The translations under genes and the position numbers were made by a program. Positions 55,991-64,000 of a stretch of DNA of 64,000 nt are shown in pieces. Source of the DNA: Nocardia rosealba (GTDB lineage: Bacteria; Actinomycetota; Actinomycetes; Mycobacteriales; Mycobacteriaceae); assembly GCF_020216065.1 (NCBI RefSeq), contig NZ_JAIWNA010000008.1:62001-126000 (forward strand), given 5' to 3'. Every line of letters begins with the position of its first letter. Position 1 is the first letter of the stretch. Under the pieces are notes generated by a model that saw only the letters and a list, made by a program, of their open reading frames with translations, did not search any database and had not been told where the DNA came from.

Positions 55991-58900
55991 GTGGGTTGGA
56001 GCAACGGGCCACCGACCTGGTCGGAGCTGGAGCGGGTGCTCTCGGGCAAGCCGAGTGCCCGCCCCGCCGAGGAGATGCACCCGGGCGACGGCGGCGACAG
56101 CCCGGCCTGGTCGCGCAAACGCGGCGAATACCGTGCACCCGAACTGGAACTCCCGGCGGGCCCGGCGGTGCCCTACGCCGAACTGCACGCCCACTCGGCC
56201 TACAGCTTCCTCGACGGCGCGAGCCCGCCCGAGGAACTGGTCGAGGAGGCGGTGCGGCTCGGCCTCGAGGCGCTCGCGCTCACCGACCACAACGGTTTCT
56301 ACGGGACCGTCCGGTTCGCCGAGGCGGCCAGGGAATGGGGAATGCCAACGGTTTTCGGTGCCGAACTGTCACTGGGAACCGATGCGGAGGCGGCGCCGGG
56401 CCGAGGGGATGCGGTCCGGCGCCGTACTGTTCCGCGCGGCGGGCTGCGCGAGATCGGCGATCCGCGCGATCTCGGCAGGGGCCGCGCGTCGAGGGGTCGC
56501 CGCCCGGCGACCGATCCGGCCGACGCGGGGCTGCTGCGCCACACAGACCTGTCGCAGGCGAGGAGCGGTCACGGTGCCGCCCCGGATTCGATGCCCCGCA
56601 CGGGTTTTCCCGATCCGAAGGGCCCACACTTGCTGATCCTGGCCAGGGGGCAAGAGGGCTACCGCCGCCTCTCGCGGGAAATGGCGGCGGCACACATGGC
56701 GGCGGGGGAGAAGGGCGTCCTGCGCTACGACCTCGACACACTCACCGCTGCGGCGAGCGGGCACTGGCACATCCTCACCGGCTGCCGCAAGGGGCACCTG
56801 CGCACCGCCCTCGAACAAGACCTGCTCACGGGTGACACAGACCTGCCCGAAGCGGAAGCGGCCCTGCGTGATCTGGTCGAACGCTTCGGCACCGACCGGG
56901 TGAGCGTGGAACTCACCCACCACGGCATCGCCACCGACGACGAGCGCAACGGCTATCTTGTCGCCCTCGCCGACCGGCTCGGTCTCCCGGTGATAGCCAC
57001 CACCGGAGCGCATTTCGCCGCGCCCGCCCAGCGTCGGCGTGCCATGGCCCTGGCCGCGATCCGCGCCCGCAGCAGCCTCGACGAGATGGCCGGCTGGCTG
57101 GCACCCACCGGCGGCGCCCACCTGCGCTCCGGCGCGGAGATGGCGCGGCTGTTCACGGCGTACCCGCACGCGGTGACCAACGCGGCGGCGCTGGCCCGCG
57201 AATGCGCCTTCGATCTCGGCTTGATCGCACCGAAACTGCCACCGTTCGAGGTGCCGCCGGGCTACGACGAGAACTCCTGGCTGCGTGAGATCACCTATCG
57301 CGGTGCCGCCGAACGATACGGATCTCCCGAACGCAACCCCAAGGCGTACAAGCAGATCGAGCACGAACTCGCGGTGATCCGGCAGCTCGAGTTCCCCGGC
57401 TACTTCCTTGTCGTGCACGACATCGTCGAGTTCTGCAAGCACAACGACATCCTGTGCCAGGGCCGTGGGTCCGCGGCCAACTCCGCGGTCTGCTTCGCCA
57501 TCGGCATCACCAATGTCGATCCGGTCGCCCACAATCTGCTGTTCGAGCGATTCCTCTCACCCGAACGCGACGGCCCACCCGATATCGATGTCGACATCGA
57601 ATCCGATCGGCGCGAAGAGGCCATCCAGCACGTCTACGCCAAGTACGGCCGCGATTACGCCGCCCAGGTGGCGAACGTGATCACTTATCGCGGCAAGTCG
57701 GCCGTGCGCGATGCCGCCCGGGCGCTCGGTTTTTCGCCCGGCCAGCAGGACGCGTGGAGCAAGCAGGTGAGCCGCTGGTCCGGGGTGAGCCAGGAGACCG
57801 GCACCGATATCCCCGACGCCGTGCTCGAGCTCGCGGGCGAACTCGACGGCCTGCCACGGCATCTGGGCATCCACTCCGGCGGCATGGTGATCTGCGATCG
57901 CCCCATCGCCGATGTGTGCCCGGTGGAATGGGCGCGCATGGCAGGCCGCAGCGTGCTGCAGTGGGACAAGGACGACTGTGCCGCGGTCGGTCTGGTGAAG
58001 TTCGACCTGCTCGGCCTCGGCATGCTCTCGGCCCTGCACTACATGATCGACCTGGTGTGGGAACACAAGGGCGAGAAGGTGGAACTGCATGCTCTCGATC
58101 TCACCGAACCTGCCGTCTACGAGATGCTGCAGCGCGCCGATTCGATCGGGGTGTTCCAGGTGGAATCGCGCGCGCAGATGGCGACCCTGCCGCGGTTGAA
58201 GCCGCGAGTGTTCTACGACCTGGTGGTCGAGGTGGCCCTCATCCGGCCGGGGCCCATCCAGGGCGGGTCGGTGCACCCCTACATCCGCAGGCGCAACGGC
58301 AAGGAGCCCCCGGTCTGCGACCATCCGGCGCTGGAGAACTCGCTGTCGCGCACCCTCGGCATCCCGCTGTTCCAGGAGCAGCTGATGCAGATGGCCATCG
58401 ACGTCGCCGGTTTCAGCGCCGCCGAAGCCGATCAGCTGCGCCGCGCCATGGGTTCCAAACGCTCACCGGAGAAGATGGAACGGCTCAAGAACCGCCTCTA
58501 CCAGGGCATGCGCGAGCTGCACGGCATCACCGGCGACCTGGCCGACCGCATCTACGAAAAGCTCTACGCCTTCGCCAATTTCGGTTTCCCCGAAAGCCAT
58601 TCGCAGAGCTTCGCCGCGCTGGTGTTCTATTCGTCGTGGTTCAAGCTGCACCATCCGGCCGCGTTCTGCGCCGGGCTGCTGCGCGCCCAGCCGATGGGGT
58701 TCTACTCACCGCAGTCGCTGGTCGCCGACGCCCGCCGCCACGGCGTGCTCGTGCACGGTCCCGACATCAACGCCAGCCGTGCCGAACCCACCCTGGAGAA
58801 CGCGGGCACCGAGGTGCGTCTCGGCCTCGCCGCCGTCCGCCACATCGGCGACGACCTCGCCGAACGCCTCGTCACCGAACGCACCGAACACGGCCCTTAC

Positions 58901-59605
58901 ACCTCGATGCTCGACCTCACCGGGCGCGTGGAATTGACTGTCACCCAAGCGGAATCGCTGGCCACCGCAGGTGCTCTCGACATGCTGGTCGATGCGGCTG
59001 TGTCCGACAGCAGCGTGGCGATGGTGACCGATGCCGGTGTGTCGACTGCGGGTAAGGCCGTGGTGGACGGCGGTACGCGGGGCAGCAGTGTGCGCCGGGC
59101 CGCGTTGTGGGCGGCGGGGGCGGCGGCGGGGGAACGGTCCGATCTGCTGCCGGGCACCGGTGCGGTGACGCAGGCGCCGTCGCTGCCCGGCATGAGCGCA
59201 CTCGAGCTGGCCGCCGCCGACGTGTGGGCGACCGGTATCTCGCCCGGTACCTATCCCACCGAATTCCTTCGCGCCCATCTGAATTCGCTCGGTGTGGTGC
59301 CCGCCGCCGATCTGCTGCTCGTCGAGGACGGTTCGCGCATCCTCGTCGCGGGCGCGGTCACCCACCGGCAGCGTCCGGCCACCGCCGCCGGTGTCACCTT
59401 CCTGAACCTCGAGGACGAGACCGGCATGATCAATGTCGTCTGCTCGGTCGGGCTGTGGACCCGCTACCGGCGCCTGGCCCAGAGCGCGACCGCCCTGCTC
59501 ATCCGTGGCCGCATCCAGAACGCCGAGGGGGTGGCGAGCCTGGTCGCCGACCATCTGGAACACCTCGACCTGCGCATCGTCGCCCGGTCCCGCGACTTCC
59601 GCTGA
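55991..59605 (+). CDS. dnaE2: Error-prone DNA polymerase DnaE2 (with insertions)
   Basis: It has 1204 residues. The PHP domain (HAHSAYSFLDGAS, LTDHNGFYGTVRF) comes first, then the PolIII alpha core with the catalytic pair PDIDVDIESDRRE, the GSAANSAVCF and HLGIHSGGM motifs, and a C-terminal OB-like domain (TGMINVVCSVGLW). It is about 100 residues longer than usual. An Arg/Gly-rich extra segment lies in the PHP domain at about residues 130-205, and another of about 30 residues near 1000-1030. The start is GTG at 55991. It mediates mutagenic lesion bypass with ImuA' and ImuB. Confidence 0.95.
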   Translation: MGWSNGPPTWSELERVLSGKPSARPAEEMHPGDGGDSPAWSRKRGEYRAPELELPAGPAVPYAELHAHSAYSFLDGASPPEELVEEAVRLGLEALALTDHNGFYGTVRFAEAAREWGMPTVFGAELSLGTDAEAAPGRGDAVRRRTVPRGGLREIGDPRDLGRGRASRGRRPATDPADAGLLRHTDLSQARSGHGAAPDSMPRTGFPDPKGPHLLILARGQEGYRRLSREMAAAHMAAGEKGVLRYDLDTLTAAASGHWHILTGCRKGHLRTALEQDLLTGDTDLPEAEAALRDLVERFGTDRVSVELTHHGIATDDERNGYLVALADRLGLPVIATTGAHFAAPAQRRRAMALAAIRARSSLDEMAGWLAPTGGAHLRSGAEMARLFTAYPHAVTNAAALARECAFDLGLIAPKLPPFEVPPGYDENSWLREITYRGAAERYGSPERNPKAYKQIEHELAVIRQLEFPGYFLVVHDIVEFCKHNDILCQGRGSAANSAVCFAIGITNVDPVAHNLLFERFLSPERDGPPDIDVDIESDRREEAIQHVYAKYGRDYAAQVANVITYRGKSAVRDAARALGFSPGQQDAWSKQVSRWSGVSQETGTDIPDAVLELAGELDGLPRHLGIHSGGMVICDRPIADVCPVEWARMAGRSVLQWDKDDCAAVGLVKFDLLGLGMLSALHYMIDLVWEHKGEKVELHALDLTEPAVYEMLQRADSIGVFQVESRAQMATLPRLKPRVFYDLVVEVALIRPGPIQGGSVHPYIRRRNGKEPPVCDHPALENSLSRTLGIPLFQEQLMQMAIDVAGFSAAEADQLRRAMGSKRSPEKMERLKNRLYQGMRELHGITGDLADRIYEKLYAFANFGFPESHSQSFAALVFYSSWFKLHHPAAFCAGLLRAQPMGFYSPQSLVADARRHGVLVHGPDINASRAEPTLENAGTEVRLGLAAVRHIGDDLAERLVTERTEHGPYTSMLDLTGRVELTVTQAESLATAGALDMLVDAAVSDSSVAMVTDAGVSTAGKAVVDGGTRGSSVRRAALWAAGAAAGERSDLLPGTGAVTQAPSLPGMSALELAAADVWATGISPGTYPTEFLRAHLNSLGVVPAADLLLVEDGSRILVAGAVTHRQRPATAAGVTFLNLEDETGMINVVCSVGLWTRYRRLAQSATALLIRGRIQNAEGVASLVADHLEHLDLRIVARSRDFR

Positions 59606-59649
59606 GCACTCGGCCCCGTTCGGCGCCCACAACGCATTACGCTGCGACC

Positions 59650-60570
59650 ATGCGCAAGCTTGCCGTGGTGATGATCGCGTTGCTCGGACTGGTGTTCCTG
59701 GTCGGGTGCGGAGGCGACGAAGCCGACGATCGAAGTTCGAGCCCGGGTGCCCTCGACGCGTCCGCCCCGGCCCCCGCGGTCGCACCCGGCTTCCGGGAGG
59801 GCGCACCGTCGAAAGAGAGTCCCGCACCGTCGGATTCGTCGACCCGTAAAGAGGTGATCACCGGCTCGGTCGACATCACCGCCGACGATCCGATCGCCGC
59901 CGCGGGCACCGTCGTCGACCGGGTGACGGCGCTGAACGGGCGCGTCGACAGCCGCACCGAACAGCCAGGCACCGACAAGCGAGTCGCGCGCGCCGTGCTG
60001 AGCGTGCGGGTGCCCGCCGACAAGACCGACGCCTTCATCACCGACCTCGGCGACGCGGGCACGGTCACCGAGATCAGCACCAACCGCGACGACGTCACCA
60101 TGCAGTGGCAGGACCTCGACGCCCGCATCAACGCCCTGCGCGCCTCCGTCGACCGGCTCAAAGCGCTGATCGCGGGCGCGAACAACACCGCCGACCTGAT
60201 CGCCGCCGAGGAGGCGCTGTCGAGCAGGCAGGGCGAACTCGACAGCCTCACCGCCCAGAAACGCAGCCTCGACGACCAGGTGGCCCTGTCGACCCTCACG
60301 ATCACCCTCACCGCCGAGAAGAAGCAGGCGCCGGGCGAGCCGGACTCGTTCTGGGACGGCATCGTCTCCGGCTGGAACTCGCTGGTCGACTGGCTGGGCG
60401 ACGCGGTCGTCTTCGCGGGCAAGGCGGTGCCGTGGTTGGGTCTGTTCGCCCTGCTCGGCGCGGTCCTCTACGCGGCCGTGCGCGTTGTCCGCCGGAAACC
60501 GCAATCCCACACCGCGAAGGAGACCCCCGGTGACCATAGTGCGGGCGACGATCAAACCGAACAGCCGTAA
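59650..60570 (+). CDS. DUF4349 lipoprotein
   Basis: It has 306 residues: a lipobox (VFLVGC) near residue 20, a DUF4349 domain (about 68-235) with coiled-coil segments (RINALRASVDRLKALI and AEEALSSRQGELDSL), and a C-terminal transmembrane helix (about 260-282) with a basic cytosolic tail. The function is unknown; it is an envelope-anchored protein. It overlaps the DUF167 gene by 41 nt. Confidence 0.88.
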   Translation: MRKLAVVMIALLGLVFLVGCGGDEADDRSSSPGALDASAPAPAVAPGFREGAPSKESPAPSDSSTRKEVITGSVDITADDPIAAAGTVVDRVTALNGRVDSRTEQPGTDKRVARAVLSVRVPADKTDAFITDLGDAGTVTEISTNRDDVTMQWQDLDARINALRASVDRLKALIAGANNTADLIAAEEALSSRQGELDSLTAQKRSLDDQVALSTLTITLTAEKKQAPGEPDSFWDGIVSGWNSLVDWLGDAVVFAGKAVPWLGLFALLGAVLYAAVRVVRRKPQSHTAKETPGDHSAGDDQTEQP

Positions 60571-60754
60571 AGGCCCCCTGGTCGAAACCGCCGCCGACGG
60601 CACCCTCACGCTCTACGTCCGCGCCCCCGCGACCGAGGGCAAGGCCAACAAGGCCGCCATCGAACTGCTCGCCGACCATTTCGGCGTCCCCAAGTCCACC
60701 GTCCACCTCACCGCGGGCGCCACCTCCCGCTTCAAACGCTTCGAGATCGACTGA
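60530..60754 (+). CDS. DUF167 (YggU-like) protein
   Basis: It has 74 residues and is a YggU-type small alpha/beta protein with the motif APATEGKANKAAIELLADHFGV. The GTG at 60530 has a GAAGGAG site and lies within the end of the DUF4349 gene. The function is unknown. Confidence 0.88.
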   Translation: MTIVRATIKPNSRKGPLVETAADGTLTLYVRAPATEGKANKAAIELLADHFGVPKSTVHLTAGATSRFKRFEID

Positions 60755-61219
60755 TCAGACCGCGTCGGGGAATCCGTGCTGTCGCCACGCCTCGTACACG
60801 GCGACGGCGGCGGTGTTCGACAGGTTCATCGAGCGGCGGCCGGGCAGCATCGGGACGCGCACCTGGTCGGTGATGTGCGGGTCGGCGAGAACCTCCGGCG
60901 GCAGGCCCGTCGGTTCCGTGCCGAACAGCAGGATGTCGCCGGGCTGGTAGGTGATGTCGGTGTAGCGGGTGGTGGCCTGGGTGGTGAACGCGAAGACCCG
61001 TTGCGGTCCGATCGCGGCCCAGGCCGTTTCGAGATCAGGGTGCACGGTGACCGAGGCCAGATCGTGGTAGTCCAGCCCCGCACGGCGCAGTTTCGATTCC
61101 GACAGGTCGAAACCGAGGGGCTCGATCAGATGCAGGGTGCATCCGGTGCCCGCGACCAACCGGATCGCGTTGCCGGTGTTCGGCGGGATCACCGGCTGAT
61201 GGAACATCACATTGAACAC
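60755..61219 (-). CDS. tRNA 2'-O-methyltransferase TrmL-like (SPOUT)
   Basis: It has 154 residues of the SPOUT family. FHQPVIPPNTGNAIRLVAGTG, LLFGTEPTGLP and VRVPMLPGRRSMNLSNTAAVAVYE form the knotted AdoMet site. It would methylate the wobble position of tRNALeu. The GTG at 61219 (VFNVMFHQ) is the start. It abuts the DUF167 gene, whose stop codon is directly next to its own. Confidence 0.92.
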   Translation of the reverse strand: MFNVMFHQPVIPPNTGNAIRLVAGTGCTLHLIEPLGFDLSESKLRRAGLDYHDLASVTVHPDLETAWAAIGPQRVFAFTTQATTRYTDITYQPGDILLFGTEPTGLPPEVLADPHITDQVRVPMLPGRRSMNLSNTAAVAVYEAWRQHGFPDAV

Positions 61220-61280
61220 CCGCAGCAGGGTAGCGGGCCCCTGTGTGCGGACAGCGCGCCGCACTGCGACAATCGGCAAC

Positions 61281-61607
61281 GTGAACGAGGCGCAGACCAC
61301 CGGCAAGCATCGCGTCGTGCGGCTGAGCGCGTGGCAGCAGTACCTGCGCAGCCACCTGCCGATGACCGTGGTGAGCGTGCTGATCGTGATCGCGGTCGCC
61401 TTCGTCGCCTGGGACCGCTGGCGACGCGGCGCCCTCATCTTCGGCAGCGCGGCGCTGGTGGCCGCCGCGTTCCGGCTGTGCCTGCCGACCGTGCAGGTCG
61501 GCCTGCTCGCGGTTCGCAGCAAGCCCTTCGACGTCGCCTGGCTCACCGCCCTCGGCAGCGCCATCGTCTTCCTCGCGGCCACCATCAACACCCTCGGCGT
61601 CAGCTGA
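61281..61607 (+). CDS. DUF3017 membrane protein
   Basis: It has 108 residues and three transmembrane helices (about 27-44, 50-68 and 84-104), the DUF3017 pattern of actinobacteria. The GTG at 61281 is the start. Its stop overlaps the convergent nitroreductase stop by 8 nt. The function is unknown. Confidence 0.85.
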   Translation: MNEAQTTGKHRVVRLSAWQQYLRSHLPMTVVSVLIVIAVAFVAWDRWRRGALIFGSAALVAAAFRLCLPTVQVGLLAVRSKPFDVAWLTALGSAIVFLAATINTLGVS

Positions 61608-62247
61608 GCACCGGGTAGCGCTCCGCGAACACCGTCTGCGGGCGGGGCCTGCGCCCGGGATGCGGCGGGGTCCCGGCGCCGTATCCGACCGTTACCAGCA
61701 CGGCGATCGCCAGGTCCGACTCCGGGTCGATGCCGACGGCCCGTTTCACCGCCTCCTCGTCCCACCCGTTCATCGGTGCCGAGGAAAGGCCGAGTCCGGT
61801 CGCGGCGAGCATGACGTAGGTTGCCGCGATCATCGCGTTCTTCACCGCGTTCTCGCGCAGCAACCCTCGCTCGCTCAGCGAGTGGTATTCCGCGCGCCCG
61901 TCGAACATCGCCCGGAATTCCTCGTTCCATGCGCCATTGGCGGCGGCCCGCTCCGCGATATCGGTCTGGGCACCGCGCCAAGCGTTCGGGTCGGCGACGA
62001 AAACCAGCACCGCGGGCGCCTCCAATGGTTGCGGCTGCCCGAATGCCGCCTCCGACAGGGCTCGTCGGCCCTGTTCGCTGCGTACCAGGACGATGGAGCG
62101 GTCCTGCATGTTCCATGCGCTCGGCGCCTCCACGACCAGGTCGAGCAGCTCGTCGAGGATGCCGGCTGGGATCGGATCGGGCCGGTAGTGGCGAACGGTG
62201 CGGCGGGTGCGGATGGCGTCGGTGACCGAAAGTGTCTGCGTGATCAT
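61600..62247 (-). CDS. Nitroreductase-family protein
   Basis: It has 215 residues and is an FMN-dependent nitroreductase-like protein with RTRRTVRHYRPDPI, APSAWNMQ and the C-terminal GYGAG motif. It would reduce nitro or quinone compounds with NAD(P)H. It starts at ATG 62247 and is divergent from the HxlR regulator; the operator between them suggests that the regulator controls it. Confidence 0.9.
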   Translation of the reverse strand: MITQTLSVTDAIRTRRTVRHYRPDPIPAGILDELLDLVVEAPSAWNMQDRSIVLVRSEQGRRALSEAAFGQPQPLEAPAVLVFVADPNAWRGAQTDIAERAAANGAWNEEFRAMFDGRAEYHSLSERGLLRENAVKNAMIAATYVMLAATGLGLSSAPMNGWDEEAVKRAVGIDPESDLAIAVLVTVGYGAGTPPHPGRRPRPQTVFAERYPVLS

Positions 62248-62255
62248 GTTTCTAA

Positions 62256-62279
62256 CTATCGGAGAGTTACATCCGATAG
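62256..62279. promoter_or_regulatory. Palindromic operator candidate
   Basis: CTATCGGA and TCCGATAG are perfect 8 bp inverted arms with an 8 bp spacer, in the 69 bp between the nitroreductase and HxlR genes. It is a likely HxlR-type regulator site. Confidence 0.75.
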
Positions 62280-62316
62280 GGAAGTAGGCACCTGAAAGTG
62301 CGTTAAGCTCGATCAG

Positions 62317-62691
62317 GTGGCCACCATTCACGAACTCAGCGGACTACCGGCCGACGTGTACTCGGCGAAATGCCCGACTCGCGAAGTGCTCGACACCATC
62401 GCGGGGAAATGGACCGTGCTGATCGTCGACGCGCTCGCCGAAGGCACCCTGCGCTACACCGATCTGCGCCGCCGCATCGACGGCATCTCCCAGAAGATGC
62501 TCACTCAGACCCTGCGGCAGCTGGAGGCGGACGGGTTCGTCGAACGCACCGTGTATCCGACGGTGCCGCCGCGCGTCGAGTACGCCCTCACCGATCTCGG
62601 CCGCAGCCTGCGCGAGCCGATCACGGCCCTGCGCGAATGGATCGAGACGAACATCAATCGCATCGAGGACGCCAGGCGCCGCACGGCCTAG
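62317..62691 (+). CDS. HxlR-family transcriptional regulator
   Basis: It has 124 residues and is a winged-helix MarR-like regulator. CPTREVLDTIAGKWTVLIV is the family start, with GISQKMLTQTLRQLEADGFVERTV as recognition helix and wing. A Cys near residue 18 may be redox-sensitive. The GTG at 62317 is the start. It is divergent from the nitroreductase it probably controls. Confidence 0.92.
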   Translation: MATIHELSGLPADVYSAKCPTREVLDTIAGKWTVLIVDALAEGTLRYTDLRRRIDGISQKMLTQTLRQLEADGFVERTVYPTVPPRVEYALTDLGRSLREPITALREWIETNINRIEDARRRTA

Positions 62692-62711
62692 TCAACGAAT
62701 CACCCTGTTGC

Positions 62712-63671
62712 TCAGGCGGTTTCGCTGACGAGCGACTCCGCCCACAGGCTCGCCTCGCCCTTGCTGCCGTAGAGCTCTCCGGCTCGCTGCGGCGTGATCG
62801 TCGCCAGTGTTCGCGGCGGCGCGGACGCGGCGTGCGCGGCCAGGATCTTCCCCGACATCGGCGCGATATACGGCGCGGCCTTGATCATGGCCCAGTTGTC
62901 GCGCCGCGCGGCGGTCCAGGCGATCGCCTTCGCCGGAATCCGCACCAGCGGGTCGATTACCGGCGGAACGGCGAACCGGCCGAGGGTCCGCATCCACCGT
63001 GGCAGGCTCGGGATGCTCGCCAGCGAGAGCAGCCGGCTGCCGATCGCGAAGTGCCAGCCCTTGCTCGGGGGTGTCCACAGCAGGTAGTGCATGCCCTCGA
63101 CGGCCCGCTCGGTGACACACAGTCGCGGCCGCACCCGGTCGAAATAGGCGCGGACCTCGGCGCGGTTGCGTGGCACGTCGGCAGGCTTGCAGGTCTGCAG
63201 TTCGGCGGCGACCGCGCACTCGGCCCAGTAGCGGTCCTCCTCGTCGGGGCTCAGCGGTCCCGGCCCGTACATCTCGTAGGCCTTGAGTACCGAATGCCAG
63301 CCGGTGATGTGGATCCACAGCTGGGAGTCGGGGCTGTTGGCGCTGTAGCGCTTGCCGCTCACCGGCTCGATGCCCGTCATCGGCGCGTGCACCCGCATCA
63401 AGTGCTCGGCGGCTTGGATGGCTGTCCGCCCGTCGCCGACCGCGACCAGCAGGAAGTACGCGAGGGTGTGGTCGAGGCGGCTGGCCGGATTGTCGTAGAT
63501 GCCGTGGGAGTCGGCCACGGCGGCGGTCAGGAACGGGTCGAAGTGTTCGAGGGTGACCGCGCGCTGGAAACCGATGAGGGCGGTCGGTGCCGCCCAGACT
63601 TTCCAGCTGGGGGAGTCCGGCCCGAAGAATCCGTAGTCGTCGCGGCGCAGGGTGGTCGGATCGAAGGCCAT
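62712..63671 (-). CDS. DUF2236 (MpaB/Lcp-like) oxygenase-fold protein
   Basis: It has 319 residues, with AAVADSHGIYDNPASRLDHTLAYFLLVAVG and IHITGWHSVLKAYEMYGPGPLS as family motifs. DUF2236 proteins include latex-clearing-type heme proteins; no catalytic role is shown here. The ATG at 63671 has an AAGGAG site. It is divergent from the TetR gene, with 151 bp between. Confidence 0.85.
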   Translation of the reverse strand: MAFDPTTLRRDDYGFFGPDSPSWKVWAAPTALIGFQRAVTLEHFDPFLTAAVADSHGIYDNPASRLDHTLAYFLLVAVGDGRTAIQAAEHLMRVHAPMTGIEPVSGKRYSANSPDSQLWIHITGWHSVLKAYEMYGPGPLSPDEEDRYWAECAVAAELQTCKPADVPRNRAEVRAYFDRVRPRLCVTERAVEGMHYLLWTPPSKGWHFAIGSRLLSLASIPSLPRWMRTLGRFAVPPVIDPLVRIPAKAIAWTAARRDNWAMIKAAPYIAPMSGKILAAHAASAPPRTLATITPQRAGELYGSKGEASLWAESLVSETA

Positions 63672-63822
63672 GGCACGTGCTCCTTTGCACAGCTGAGGCG
63701 AACCTCGCAATGAATACAACGCCACCGTAGCAATCGCTCGTATCGAATACAACGGTTGCGTAGGATTTCTGTGCGCGGCACGCGAGGTATCGTCGTCCGG
63801 ACGGAAAGGCAGGTGAGGACCG

Positions 63823-64000
63823 ATGACCGCCACGCGCGATCAACGACCGCGCCGCCGCTATGCCCCGCGCCTGCCGCCGGAACAACGCCGCGCGCAACTG
63901 CTCGACGCCGCGTTCACCGTGCTCGGCCGGATGGAACTGCACGAACTGAGCATGGAAGCCGTCGCCCAAGCGGCCGGTGTCGGAAAACCGGTGCTGTACA
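63823..64000 (+). CDS. TetR-family regulator (3' truncated)
   Basis: The first 59 residues are visible. A basic start (RDQRPRRRYAPRLPPEQRR) leads into the TetR helix-turn-helix, with QLLDAAFTVL and MEAVAQAAGVGKPVLY. The rest of the gene lies past the window end. It probably regulates the divergent DUF2236 gene. Confidence 0.88.
   Translation, partial: MTATRDQRPRRRYAPRLPPEQRRAQLLDAAFTVLGRMELHELSMEAVAQAAGVGKPVLY

Overview
The window is a high-GC actinobacterial chromosome segment, most likely Nocardia or a close mycolate-containing relative. The case rests on an MspA-family porin, WhiB3, SigD with its anti-sigma partner RsdA, a groES-groEL1 pair with a His-rich GroEL1 tail, the split imuA'-imuB/dnaE2 mutasome, and a backbone gene order that matches, as I recall it, the glmM-glmS-nnr-alr-tsaE-tsaB-rimI-tsaD-groES-groEL1-whiB3-sigD-guaB2-guaB3-guaA block of Mycobacterium tuberculosis. 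GTG starts are common.

Layout. 1-4148: end of glmM, small membrane proteins, an ABC-F ATPase and a mini PspC protein. 4240-14575: an accessory island between glmM and glmS. It holds a WXG100-like protein, a large secreted-type protein with a coiled-coil partner and a Ser/Thr kinase, a decayed inverted chimera of the same gene types, two small minus-strand genes, then two WXG100 proteins followed by a polymorphic nuclease toxin (Tox-REase-7-like) overlapping a helical-repeat immunity candidate. It ends with a frameshifted DUF3558 lipoprotein and an AT-richer orphan gene. No type VII secretion core (EccB/C/D/E, MycP) is present, so this looks like an orphan effector locus.

14978-28835: conserved backbone, with glmS, a cupredoxin lipoprotein, the NAD(P)HX repair enzyme, alr, the t6A genes tsaE/tsaB/tsaD with rimI, an Hsp70-like membrane protein, and CIRCE-controlled groES-groEL1. 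28892-39735: regulators (SigK-like ECF factor with a short RskA-like partner, WhiB3, SigD/RsdA) and guanine nucleotide synthesis (guaB, guaB3-type, guaA). An extreme G/C hairpin lies between the two guaB genes.

39812-50429: an envelope-stress neighbourhood. It contains a PspC/LiaF-like membrane protein, an HTH-STAND-WD40 protein, the MspA porin, a PspC-domain histidine kinase with its response regulator (separated by a degenerate 40-46 bp tandem repeat), and a PknB-type kinase. 50516-59605: SOS mutagenesis, with LexA-box-like sites before imuA'-imuB and before a two-gene unit made of an unknown small gene plus dnaE2. 59650-64000: a DUF4349 lipoprotein, DUF167, TrmL, DUF3017, a nitroreductase divergent from an HxlR regulator with a palindromic operator candidate, a DUF2236 oxygenase-like protein and the start of a TetR regulator.

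The most novel material is the 4240-14575 island (effector/immunity module, kinase pairing and its inverted fossil), the unknown SOS gene ahead of dnaE2, and two alpha/beta hydrolases that have lost the nucleophile serine. All identifications come from reading the sequence and remembered family features; no database search was run.
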